A DNA stretch of 64,000 nt from assembly GCA_000827265.1 (NCBI GenBank), contig KN834759.1, positions 911,666 through 975,665 of the forward strand. Reading direction: 5' to 3'. Under the pieces are notes generated by a model. It was not told where the DNA came from, searched no databases, and saw only the letters and a list, made by a program, of their open reading frames with translations. Source of the stretch: Collybiopsis luxurians FD-317 M1. Taxonomy: Eukaryota; Basidiomycota; Agaricomycetes; Agaricales; Omphalotaceae. The stretch's first letter is position 1. Every line of letters starts with the position of its first letter. This document shows positions 30,578 through 43,020 of the stretch, piece by piece. Position numbers and translations under genes: made by a program.

Positions 30578-33500
30578 TTAAAGACCCGGAGGCGTGAACC
30601 CAGGAAGGTCAGGCCAAAGCCCAAGCTTGGCGGGATCTCCTCCGATACGTACCCAATTCGAATGCGAAGGGGTTCCAGCATCGTCCAATATGAACAGCTG
30701 CCACCAGCCGGGCGGAGAGACAAACGCGTTCGGCGGGGTCGTGATCGTAACCGTAGTTCCAGAGACCGTGAACGCAGGGAAGATCGTACGGGCGCCCATG
30801 GCGTTTCCGTGTGTGCTCGAAACAGCGGCAACAAGCGAAACCTTGATGTTCGCCGCGGATCCATGGAACACTTGCACGTTGGTGATCGTAAACTGCTGGT
30901 TATACCCAAAGTCCGTGGCGGTGATGTTGTACTGAGGCTGGCGAATGCCCTGGTTCAGGTAGGGAGGAACGTAAACCTCAATACGCATTTCTTCGGGGAA
31001 TCCAGGTGTCTGCGGGTCAGAGCCGGAAACCAAGATACGTCCATCGGGCAAGAGGATAGCCTCAGAGTGGTAAAGTCGGGGAACGATGGTGTTGTTAAGG
31101 ATGGAGAACCGCTGGTTAACAGGGAGTGTCGGATCGTATAGGACAGCATTGAAGTTGGGATCTGAAGCGAGACCGAAACCAGCAACACCTTCCATAGCAC
31201 CGTTCATGATCATCATGGTACCATCAGGTAACGGGACCATGCAAGTCATAACTCGGCGGGAAGGCTAAACAAGGAATCTGAGCAACCAATGAATGGTCCA
31301 GGAATGCCTCAAAACTCACCATACGCTCAAGGGTCCAAGTGGCATTTGCGACTTCGGGCTGAATAGACACACAGTTATCAATCACTTGAGCTATTAGGAA
31401 GAATATATAAGAAAGACGAAAGACATATGAGATAGCATCAAACATACCAGGACCAGGAGTAGAACCTCCGCAGATCAAAACGCGCAGCGGATCAGTGTAA
31501 GCTATGGCAGACCGTTGTTCAACATCGATATTCGCATATAAAAGCGTCAGGACTCACGGGCGTGTTGAGGGAAAGGTATCATAGAGCCCTCCAAAGGATA
31601 TGTGCGACCTGCCAAGACTGCCCGACACGATATGTCAGCAGCGGCTGAAAGAGATTTAAAGGGTAAAACGCACAGTTGTTGACATTACCAGGCATGTTAG
31701 GCAAAGTCTTTACAGTGGCGAAGGTGTGTGGGTCGAGAATGCGAGCCTCGTTGTAGTAAGCTGGAAGTTTTTTCATTTAGTAATCAGCCATAGTGATTAT
31801 CATGACGACTCTTCTCACCAGTGAAGATATTACCAGAAGGCAGCATGGTGAGGAATGGGTAGCTAGGAGCGGACCATGAGGAAGAATAGGAGGCAAACAT
31901 CATTATAGACATACAGGTTATAAGGATCTGTTCTGTTAAGGAAGTCGAGGAACACGGTTCCGGCACCTGTCGGAAGAGGCATAATTTCAAGACTCGGCAC
32001 AGGAGAAGCGTTGCTTCCACTTTCGCCGCCCATGACGAGAATAGACCCATTGGAAAGGACTAGTGCGGAGGGATACCATCTACCAGACTACGAAAAGACG
32101 TGAGCAGATTCTGAAGAAAGGATATGACTTCCTGGACATACCAAGAGGGAGAGCTCTTGGAAGTTTTCTTCCCAATCATTAGTCGAATTGACTCCAGGAA
32201 CACCATCGGGCGTGTAAAGCCTAACTCCAAAGGTAGAGTCCAATGACCATCCTAATGAGCAACGTCAACACTTGGCAAACCCTAATGGCAGAGTGACTAT
32301 ATTCATACCTCCGACGTTGATCTGCCTAGCACCTATATCGGGGAGAATGACACTTCCGGAGCAGAAAACGTCAGTCTGTACATGCATTGTACGCCATGCA
32401 GCGGAAAAGTTGGACACCAGACTGAGATCAAGCTCGTATGCTCCTGTAGAGTTATCAAACCTAGAAAAGAGCCAGTCAGAGGGGGGTACGTTCACTAGAG
32501 GCATGATCCGATACTTACTCGCTCGTACCGTGCTTCTCCAAGAACGTAACCTTGTTGTTTTTGCCGAGGGTAGCGATCAGAGGAACGACGACACTAAAAA
32601 GTAGAAAGTGAGGAAATGCCCAGAAGTTCCGTAATTGTAACAGACATACCCAGGGACTGTAAAAGTAAGGCTCGAAGTAATTCATCCAAAATTCGAGTAT
32701 TACTCACCGAAGAACTGAAAATCACGGTCAGCGTAGATACAAAGATGAAGCACGAGAACTTACTTCGTAATATCCAGTGTTTGCAGGCCGATGCCAGACA
32801 CTTATATTACCATTCCATGTGTACATTGTGAGCCTGAGGGGACCTATATTCCATAACTTGCTCAGATTGCATCCTTGAGTACGCACTTAAGCTACACACC
32901 TCCACATAATTCAGTAGGAGCTCCAGAACATAATATGTTACAATCAGTCTCGGGAGCCTAGAGTGAAACGTTAAAAGATGGATGATTTAGTATAAGAGAC
33001 AGGTCAAACACATACGAGGGTCGCTTGGTTGGTAGTAATGTCGGAGACGTCACCACAGTCTAGGAAGGTATCAGAACCACCGCAAATAACCTTCCGAGGC
33101 GAGACTATTCTGCTTACAGCACTCGTCACCGAATTCCATACCCGCAGCGGTGTACCCAAAGGCAGAACATTGGCTCGTGCAGGTTTCAGCCGAATTGTTG
33201 AGGGTCAAGATGAGTTGCCAGGGAAGGGTACGGACGCCATTGACGGCTTCATCTCTGAAGATGCAAAAGGTCAGGAAAACATTCCGAGCGATATCAAGAG
33301 AGAATCGCTAACGTGTAGCACCCAGCGTAGGTCCAGTTTCCGGTCAAGTTTGTCTTCTGGACTGTAGGAACAGGGAGGGCCGTGACGTTCGTCAACGTCG
33401 AGTACACGGAACTAGTTCTGAATCAGGAAAACGCTCGGGGAATACCGATTTTCCTACTTACAGCAGGTTAGGTCCACCGCAAGCTTCGCTAAACAACGAT

Positions 33501-35287
33501 CAGATATGTTCGACAGCAGGAGAGCAAACAATCGTACGTTGCGTTGCCGGCACAGCCCATACTGCACGTGGCATCAGTAGTCGTAACAGCGCCGTTGACT
33601 AGTCGGTCCCCACAAACTATTCATGTCAAATGTCTTGAGCTACACAGTTGAAACGACAGCGATCTGTCAGTCAAAGACTTACAACATTGGCTCTGCCCAC
33701 AAACATATCAGCTTCGCGGTAAGGATGATTCAAATAAGCACGGCGACGTACACTAAATTCCATCCCTGCCACAGTGAAATTTTGACTGGCACATTCGTTG
33801 ATGCATACTTCGACGGTGTTGTTGGGGTTGTTCCCATCTTCCGGACCGAATTCAAATACTCGACCGTGCGCATTGTCACTGATGATAGAGTTTGATTGAG
33901 AAACGACGCACTTGAAAATGTCAAGAAAAACGCAAAAAAAAGACCTACACATAACATCCGACATAGTGCCAAGGTTTCGGAAGGCCCGATGTCACCGGGA
34001 AGACCGGAGCTCCTCCGCCTCCTCCTCCGCCTCCTCCAGTGGAGATTGGAGGGAGGTTTTTACCGGTGTAATTGTACATCTGGATAATGTCATCAGCGCT
34101 CGTATCGAATAGCCCAGAGCGTCAAAAAACATACATTAAGAGCATTCGGCCCTCCACAGAATTCCGACACATTTCCAGAGCAAACCTAGTAAGATATCTA
34201 GTCAAAATATCCCTGAACGCAGGGCCAGGTCGAGTCTTACCATGTTACAAGCTGAGGCGGCTATAGGAGCGCCTCCATTTTTAATGGCGCTATCACAGAC
34301 TAGTTCATTCAGTATTGAAAAAAAAGCTGGTCCCCTCCACGATACTCACAGCACTGGTCAGCAAACTCGGTACCCGCAAACTCATATCCAGCGGCGAAGC
34401 AGGCTGAAGTACAAGACTCTATCGTAATGGTGGCGGGGTTCAATTGCACCGTCAGTGTGCGCTGGCCGTTAACACCATCACTATCAATTAAAAAACGACC
34501 GCATGCTCAACCCATCTTTGTCAACTTGCAAAACCAAAAAGAACATACCTATAACAACCGAGCGAAGTCCAGTTTCCGACTTTGGGAACCGTTGCCGGAG
34601 GAGGAGGAGGGGTTTTACCAGAATTGAAGACATTAAGACGATTGGCTGCGCCTAAATCCACAGTACATAATGAGAAACAGAGTTCGATCACGCGATACAA
34701 AGGGCCAAGAGGAAATCGTACCACAAACTTCTTGCGCATTGCCAGCACATGGCTGATTACAGTCTGTAAGAGGAGCAACGGTGGCGTTGTTCTGAATATG
34801 GTTATCGCAATCTACGGGAGCAAAAGTTCTCGATAAATCGCAACTGAGAAAATTAATCAACTGGGCGATACGTACAGCACTGAGAACCAAATTCCACTCC
34901 AGCCAAAACCCAATTGTTGGTGCCGCAAAAGTTGATGCATTGTTCGATTGTCATTCCAGTTCCGTTGGCAAAATTCGCGCCGTTTAACGTACGCGCCCCA
35001 ACATTGTCACTAAAAAAGGAAATTATTTTTCAGTGCGAACAAAACATCAAAAATTGAAACATACGTGTAACATCCTTGTGATGTCCAGTTTGCAGGGAGT
35101 GTTTTAGGGATAGACTGGCGGCGGTGGTGGTGTCTACCCTCTAGAGGTAAAGGAGTGTGAGATGAAGCGAAAGTTGACTAAGAGAAGAAACCAAGGTTAG
35201 CGTGGATGAAGAAGAATCAAACACATGGTGGCGTACATGAGCGAATGTAAGAGCAATCGCCAAAGCGAAGGCTTTGGTGGAAGGCAT
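30578..35287 (-). CDS. Copper radical oxidase with four WSC domains
   Basis: A long, many-intron gene. Exon 1 (35237-35287) encodes a signal peptide, MPSTKAFALAIALTFAH. Four WSC (carbohydrate-binding) domains follow, each opening with WxxxGCY: NWTSQGCYT (about 35080), NWTSLGCY (about 34575), PWHYVGCY (about 33975) and NWTYAGCYT (about 33330). Each continues with a TxExC-type helix and a C-x-G...CGG end. From about 32640 down the chain is a glyoxal/galactose-oxidase propeller. Residues matching the copper radical site are visible: Cys in VFCSGSV (the cross-linked Cys), Tyr in GRWYPSAL, Tyr-His in RLYHSEA, and His in SSTHGN. It ends LPGFTPPGL. Such enzymes (CRO3-5 type in white-rot fungi) oxidise aldehydes or alcohols to make extracellular H2O2 for lignin breakdown. 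The WSC repeats suggest cell-wall or polysaccharide attachment. Start and stop are firm; internal exon limits were only partly traced. Confidence 0.88.
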
Positions 35288-38200
35288 GATACCTGGAGTT
35301 GACCCAATGGAACTGGCCTAGTGAAAAGGGAAAGAGAACGGCACGTCGAGCTTTTATACTTCTAGCTGATCGTCGATCAGTCGAGGTACCAGCGCCGTGG
35401 CCCTCCTTAGCCGCGGAAAGGATAAAAACCACGTTTTGGGTAGAAAATTTTTTTCTCTTGCTCTTTTAGTGTCAAGGTTAACCTCCGTTCTCGCTTCTGC
35501 TCAGAATCAATGAGAAGGACCCTCCCGAGGAGGAATAAGGTACTGAACTTTCGTACCTAAAAATTGTCCTTTACGAGAAAAGTACAGTTTTTTGATGCAT
35601 ATGTGTCGAATGTGAAGTACATATGTCCTAAAATGTATATGTATCTTGTCGTTCAGTCAAGACAAACATAGTCCTTGCGGGGAAATTTCGAAACGCACTT
35701 ATCATAACTCCGGAGTGGTCGTGCTGCTCCGCGAGAAGCGCTCCCTCCATCAGCCGGTGCCTTTCCAGAATGACTGGCTCCTTGCAAATCTGCTCCCAGT
35801 TTTGTCCGGAAACTGAGAAATATCAGGAACAAGATATATCAAAGGCTATGCCCTTAATTCTCGACGTCGGTTTTCTCAATTATGCTGTTGATCAAAAGGA
35901 AAACCATCACATATGACGGAGCTGTAGACAGCAAATGTAACTCGATACGGCTTTGGCGGAAACACCCCGCGTGGGGCGTGTGATAAGAAGACTTGGCAGC
36001 CCCGTAGGTCCAGCGCGAACTCGTAGCGCGAACTCCGAAATCGTCTCGATATCCACTTCTGGCAAACCCAACTCCATTTTTTTGTCAATTTTCGAGAACC
36101 CGGAGTCGGTCCGAGCGGCCTTGAACCATTCAAAAAATCTGAAGGCCCCCGGAATAAATCAAGTGCACCCTTGAAATTTGATGCGAATGTCAAATTTCGC
36201 GTACCGAGTCCATTAACATCACCTCAAAAGAAAGTAAGAGACATTTGACATTGAGCTAGCGTCGAGGCTTACAGACTCGGCTCCCCTTCTTAGTCCTGTA
36301 GACGAACAGTCAGCCAGGGCACCAGAGCATGCAACGGTAAGACAAACCCGAAATGCGATCACGCACACACGGCCAGGCCCTTGTTCTCCCAAAAGTTTAA
36401 CCGACTGAGAATGATAGATACAGGGAAAAAAAGGCGAGTTTAATGATAGATAGGTTGCGCACAAAGAGAAAACAAGTCAATTGTTGCACCCCCTGGTCCA
36501 GGAACGTAGGTAGAGGGACATAGGGAATTCATCACTATGTTTTGTGTCTATTCTTGGAATTTGCGCCGAAAATTGCATGTTATTATTGAACAAAGTCAAG
36601 GTACTGTCAGGTCCTGTCAACAAAAGTCATCTTGATTGCTGAGAAGAGTGCCACAAATAATCGCAGCAGTCAACGCAAGCAACCCAGTCCTGGTCTACCG
36701 CTGATCGGGGTAAGGACTGGGACCAGTAAGGGTTGCCGAACGATGAGAAAGGCAAGTTTAGCCGTACTCGGAAGCCAGTATACCAAACCTATCGATCTGT
36801 CCATCCATCCACAGACTTCCTTATCATCTCCTATGTAACTCTTTTGAATCATAACCATACGGGTCCAGCGCGGACGAGCCCATTCCAAGAACATCGGAAT
36901 TATTTGAGCCTGAGGCATGTACTGCTGGCACAATAGGCAATCATCCGATTTCAGAGATGGCCGGGCCTCAAATTTCAATGGAACTATCCAGTTTTCAAGA
37001 GATTTACGCAAAAGGATATGGAGGGCTGAAAAGTAAAGCCGCTACACTTATCGCCGTCAGAATCGACATCTGGAATGCTCTGTCTCGTGCAATGAAAGCG
37101 AGGAAACGAGAAGCGAGACATCGGGCCAGGATAGCATCGAAATTTTGGCTGTATGAGGATAGGAAATTGAGCGGTGACAGGAACAAAACTGACGATATCG
37201 AGCAGAGTTCATGGCGGATGCGAACAAGCTGGTGGATGTGGCTTACCAACGGGCGCTTATCATATTCTCACTATAGACGCCTATGTCTGTGACATGATAT
37301 GATGATACTACACGGTATGATACTACACGGCGGTGTGAAGTGTCCGCTCAAGAGTTTGTCCATTAGAAAGTTTCTCTGTGGTTTCTGAAGCTGCGGGTAG
37401 TAAGGAGCTTGCAGTGGTTGGTATGCGGCGGCCCAAAGGTCTTGGCTCGGTAAGTCAACGGGTTTCTTACGTTCGTAACTCCAGGTATCCCTGAGCTGTA
37501 AATTCATTACATGAAGTAGCTCATCGTGCATAACTCCTATCTTACCATTTTGTCTTTCGAATTTGACTGACAGCTTTTCACAAGCAGCCGCAGGCTCACC
37601 TGTGTTCTTTCCTATAAACAGGCAATTGAAACTATTGCTTTTGTTATACACATTGTGACCTCGAAGCTCAAGGAGAAGTATAGGACCACGAGCTAGGGAA
37701 AGCTAATTTTGCATCTACAGCTTCCCCGGAGTTTCTGGGGGCTATAGGTTACCGCTGGTTTGGGATTTGGGAAGCTGGGAAGAAGAATTTCGCGCAAACG
37801 AGATGGACTGCTCAAATGCCAGCTGTGACGTGGTGCGGCGATCTCTGAATGACCGCTTCTGAAACAGACATTCAATTCATCTCGTAAGTACAAGAGTAGA
37901 GAACACTGGTGTAGCGGGCAGACGATTGATAGTCTCACTTCGAGCGACAATTCGAAAAAGGTACCTTTGAATCCTTAATGCTTTCATTATTTGGTGTGCA
38001 TGCATCCTGCAGCCGACCAGTACGGTAGGTCCTGGACATTTTTCCGTTTCTTTAGCAGAGCCTGCCGACTTCCCTCCGAGATCGACCTCGACGTCAGCAG
38101 TCTTTACCCTGAGATGAACGATTCCATTTATCAGTTTCAGCTTTCCATCCGAAATGAATGTACAATCGTTCCTGGTAGAGTCATACGCACTAGTCTGTCT

Positions 38201-41200
38201 TGATCAAAAAAAGACACTGGTTCTTCCGCTGTTTCCAGAATGGTTGGCCTCTTCTCTACACCTTCCGAGCCATTCGCTGGCCAGCCGAGGGGTAAGTTCT
38301 GCTGTTGTGATTATTTTTTCCACTTGACTTTCAATGGTTACGTGCTCCGATATTCATCCTCCGAAATTCCTGACTCTAACTCTAATCAAGCAAGTACATA
38401 CATATTGTTGACCGTTGGCATTTCTACTCTCATGTAAAGTATATCGACCCTCCAAGTCAGCTGTAAGAACTTTGAGATTAAGTTTGCGTTTGTGAACGTC
38501 AGATACAGAAATGAAAGTTCATGTACTGAATAATATGTTTACGCTATCGCTTAGAATGTCGCGGCAGCGCAAGAAAAGCTTGGAAAACATCTTTCTTTTA
38601 ACTCTGAATTACCGCAAAGAAGTAAGACTAGGACAATTGCCAAAAGCCAGCCGTTATCCCGTTCGCTGCGGGGTAGTCGACGCTTGCGGCGTCCCTGGTG
38701 GGAGATGTAGCTGCTGGACACGATTACTAGATGTATGAGAACAGGTTCCTTAGGGTCTCGGCATTTAGTTGTCTAAGACCTCATACTGCTTACTGAGGTG
38801 GAGGGAAATCTCTAGATATGGTGTAATTTGGAACACAAGACCACTATAAGTTCCAGGTCAGCCGGCGCTCGAGCGAGCAAGAACAAACGTTTATTCTTGT
38901 AACCTACTTACTCAGCTCCAGTGTCCTATAATTGTCTACGGTTTATAGTGGTATAGACCCACGAGATTGGGAATCGAAGTAAGCTGCGAACTCAAGAATC
39001 AGTAACAGGAACGGACCATAGGGCCGTTTACTCGAGCTGTGCAAACCAACGATTGTCGAGAGGCGGATTGTGTCCGCCGCCGATCTCTCAGGGTAGGATG
39101 CTTGTACCTACCTCAAGACAGACTCGACCTCGAATCGTCGGTAAATGACGCCCAGACCTGTTCCAGAATCGACCAGCAATGAACTTTTGAGCTTCCGAGG
39201 GCAGTTCTCCGAGCTTGAGACAGGTCTCGATTAAGGTCCGGACTGCAATTAAAGGAGAAGACGTTCATCACTCGGAGGAAGGACGAAGCTCTCGGACGTC
39301 AGAACCACGGAATCACATTACAGCAGTTTTTATTCCTTCTCGATGAGACAGAAATACCCATGAACTATGTTTATCACATACCAGCGCAACAACCCACACA
39401 GTATCGGCGCTCGCTCATGTACTACCTCGTTACAGGCGATCAGCCAGTATCGGACGAAGGAAGTGCAACAAAGCGAAGCATACGGCCGTCTTTGAGCTCC
39501 TACTGAGTATTCTCTGCCAGGACCAGATTAGTAGATGCAACGCCAGAGCGAGCACTGGAGGTCAGTGAACAGGTTTCTCACCATTTTAGTTCATGAACTG
39601 CTTATCTGCTACGTAAAGTAGTATTTCATGCGCTCAGATTAAATCAGAAACTCACCTGAGAGTCAATTGAGGTAGACAATGACAGGTCTCGTCTTACCCG
39701 CAGCGTTCAACCCTCGGGTTTCATGAGAGTTTTCTTTTGGCACTTGCAGTTATTGATGCTCGTTGCATACAATCAAGGAACAAGAAAACTAAGAGGAGCC
39801 GAAAGATCCGGAAGAAGAGTGGCAACCTCGGCTTCCCATAATTGACCAAACGGAGTTTCTGCGATTTCGCTTCATAGTTGTAAGTATAGACCCATAAGTT
39901 TGGAACTTGTATGAGGAGCTCTAAGTACGAGTAGAAGCGCAGATTGAATGGATCGCTCGAATGCCGAACGACGTAATGTGGTGCGTTGATCTCAAATGCG
40001 CCACACGTATGGCTAGAGAGACTGATAATAATGCCGACTGATGGAAGGACGAAAGAGCACTGAAAGAGGTATGTCAATATCATATCCTGCAGGGGCAAGC
40101 TGACAAGAGACAGCTTCTATCACTCACTCAGCGGCAGCATCTCCCAACTTGAATCATGATCAAGATGGACCGGATGGAACGAGCCTTGACCTCAATTTCG
40201 GACGGTCTGAACTTCGAGTCGGTTTGATTCCGAATCTCAGTCAATACACAACCGAAAGGGAGAAAGATTGCTGCTCATCATGCATGCCTTGAATGATTCT
40301 GAGTCAAATTCGTTGAAGCTGGCGGGTGGTACTTGCTTGATTTTTCAACTTTCAGCCTTTATGCTCATTACCGACTCGATCGAGCAATACTTACCACATT
40401 GCGATATTTACGCTGTTATGAGCCGCGAGACCGTTATTGGAGGGAGGAGTAGGAGGAGCGGCGATCTCCCGATGGAAGCAGAGCTTCAAGGAGCCTCGAG
40501 CACGCGACTCCAAGTCAAGAAAAGCAACAGCCTATTGGACTTCCACCGATTGCCCAAACGGAGTTTCTACGGTTGTTGAATTGACCCACAAGACTCGGGA
40601 AAAAAAATTGCACATTGGATGGATGCGATCATTCACTCGAACCGCGTGTCGTCGATTCATCCGAGTCCGAGTCTGCCGCTGTTGCTGGCACTGGGACACT
40701 TGTCCCTTCGCGAGACCCCTCTCCTACGTGGAGCTGTGTATAATTTATATATTTATCGGTCCAGCGCCAAGCAACAGGCAGTCAGGCCTCAGACCGTGAA
40801 ACCATGTATGTAGGAATTGCCTGGTTTAATATTTTTTCTCTGTGCGGACAGACATTGGATTAGTGTCAGCAACGCCTGATGCGGAATCAATCGAATGAGT
40901 TTTCCTGTGAGTTACTGAGAGTGGTGGCCCAAGAGTTGAGCCCGAGACTGTTCTCGAGCATGGCTCATCTGATGTGCTACAATTTTTATGCTTGACCGAG
41001 TGCCGAGACTCAACCGTCTAAAGGAGGGAGTTCGGAGGTTCGAAGCAATGAATGACATCAAATACCTGGACCCAGAACACGAACACAAAAAGCGGAAGAG
41101 GGATAGGTATGAAGATTAACCCACAGGCCACAAGGGGTAATTTCCGTGTCTCTCAGGGAGACATATATCCAAATGTCACGTCACTGAATAATAAACAGAC

Positions 41201-41228
41201 TACCAATACAAGATAGCAGTTCGAATGC
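35288..41228. other. Gene-poor stretch, no recognisable gene
   Basis: About 6 kb without a frame I can assign. Minus-strand frames at 37271-37651 (with MHDELLHVMNLQLRDTWSYE), 36670-37011 and 39721-40098 are uninterrupted but match nothing I know. Short stretches near 37730-37860, 39830-39990 and 40430-40590 look distantly alike, for example AGAAACTCCGTTTGG on the minus strand at two of them, so the region may hold eroded copies of one sequence. 38750-39700 is closed by stops in most frames. Confidence 0.45.
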
Positions 41229-43020
41229 CTACAAGTTGTAAATGAACCAAGCACTATGATTCCCTAGATTTGGCTTTTCTTCTTCGCGAACCACGAGCTG
41301 CCTTGCTTTCGCCTTTTTAGCATTCTGAGTCAACAGGTAAACTATATTAACCAAAAACAGAAGTGCAGCTACGATGCTAAACACCAACAAGGTGATTGTT
41401 CCCGAGGTATATCTAGGCGCAGGGCTTAAGGAACCGAAAAGCCAAGTAGCGAGAATTCCCCCGGAGTTGGTCATGACAAAGCCGATCGCGATAGCTGTGG
41501 CTCGTCGAGTTTCTGGAGTAATGTTGACAGCATTCCAGGCAGCAGCTGCGATTCGTCAGCAGACCATTAATGGTGTCAATGTTGAATATTAACCTGTGGG
41601 GGCAACAATTAATGCGCCTGTGATGGAGAAGAATAGAGAGCCATATTGAACTTGCGATGATTCAGAGGCTACACATATGTCTGATTACTGAAATTGTAGG
41701 AAGGGAAACCAAAGCCATACCTAAGAACATCGCAAAACCAATGGCGCACAAGAGCTCTGCTATGATACAGATAAGTCCACGGCAACGGTAACGTTCTGAC
41801 ACATATGCGGCGACCATCGTCACAACACTCCCGACCGCATAAGGTGGAACACTTATAAGCTGCGCGTTAGCTGCAGAATAGCCAAGGTCCTGAATAATTG
41901 ACGGTGTAAAGCTTTTAATTCGAAGTCAGATCGGTAAAGATCAACTGGCAGAGATTTGGGGGACGAACTACGCCAAAGCATAAAGTATAGTCCCAGCAAG
42001 AAAGAACGCGGGAGCGAGGATCCACAGTTGTGGGAGTTTAAATGCCTCTATAATCTCCTTCTGGCTGAACCCCGTATCTTGCTGAAATCCGTTGTCTTTC
42101 AGTAGCTGAGCTTTTACATATTCCTTCTCCTCTGCACTCAGGAACTCCGCTCTATCGACGGAATGAGGGAGAAGAAAATATGCCGACAGTCCGAACAAGA
42201 AGGAGAACAGGCCTTCAAGGATAAAGATCCATGCCCAGCCTGGTCGTCCCCCAACACCAGTCATATTGATGATTCCGAATGCCAAGACTCCCGAGAAAGC
42301 GCCAGAAAGAGAGGCGGCGGAGAAGAACGCGGATACTCTTGAAAAATCTAGTTAGGTAAAGCACCAGAGAAAAGATCTATCACACACCGGGTATTCATCT
42401 TGTACCGCGGATAAAAGTACGAAAAGTATAAGACAGATCCCGGGAAAACCCCACCCTCGAATAAACCTAGAAAGAATCGACAAATAAGCAAACCAGAGTA
42501 GGATTTGACGACACCCTGGAGTGTGGTAACAACACCCCAGAGAGTTAACAAGGTCGGAAGCAGATAATTTGGTCCGACAGCCTAACCAAAAGGCTTGTAA
42601 ACTAAACCTGGATAAGTACTAGGGGAAATATCTACGCGCCTTGAGTACCAGGTTTGAGGGCAGCTCTGCGACGATGTATGGCACATATGTCACCATCAAT
42701 GCGATGCTGTATTGCTGGTTCGTCAATTGTAAATCTTTCTGTAGCCCTGCAACCCGTGCATTCCCGATATTCGTTCGGTCCTGTGTATGACGAGATCAAG
42801 CCCGAGCATAGAGAGTAATGAACTATGTCAAGCGTACCAGAGAAGATAACAGATAGAACATCGCCACCACCGGGAGAATATGAATATCAAGCTTTCGCCA
42901 AACTGTCTTCTCTATCGTGCGGTTTTCGAGTATTCCGGGCTGACCATAACCTCTTGATCTTGAGCTTCCACTCTTCTCGAGTTCCTCCTGCCCATACGAA
43001 GCGAGCTGGGAATTGGCCAT
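41229..43020 (-). CDS. MFS permease, Dal5/allantoate-type, copy 1
   Basis: The first exons are 42838-43020 (183 bases) and 42640-42780 (141 bases), then 42581 onward through several more exons to TAG at 41229. The protein begins MANSQLASYGQEELEKSG. It has the family block VWRKLDIHILPVVAMFYLLS, DRTNIGNARVAGLQKDL (helix 1-2 loop), YVPYIVAELPSN, GLLICRFFLGLFEGGVFPG, FYPRYKMNTR and PGWAWIFILEGLFSFLFG, then a second six-helix half with ITPETRRATAIAIGF. This is the anion:cation symporter (ACS) family, which includes the allantoate permease Dal5 and the Tna1 and Vht1 vitamin carriers; the substrate cannot be told from sequence. The second intron (42582-42639) starts with GC instead of GT. The protein is close to the partial gene at 63014. 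Confidence 0.87.
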
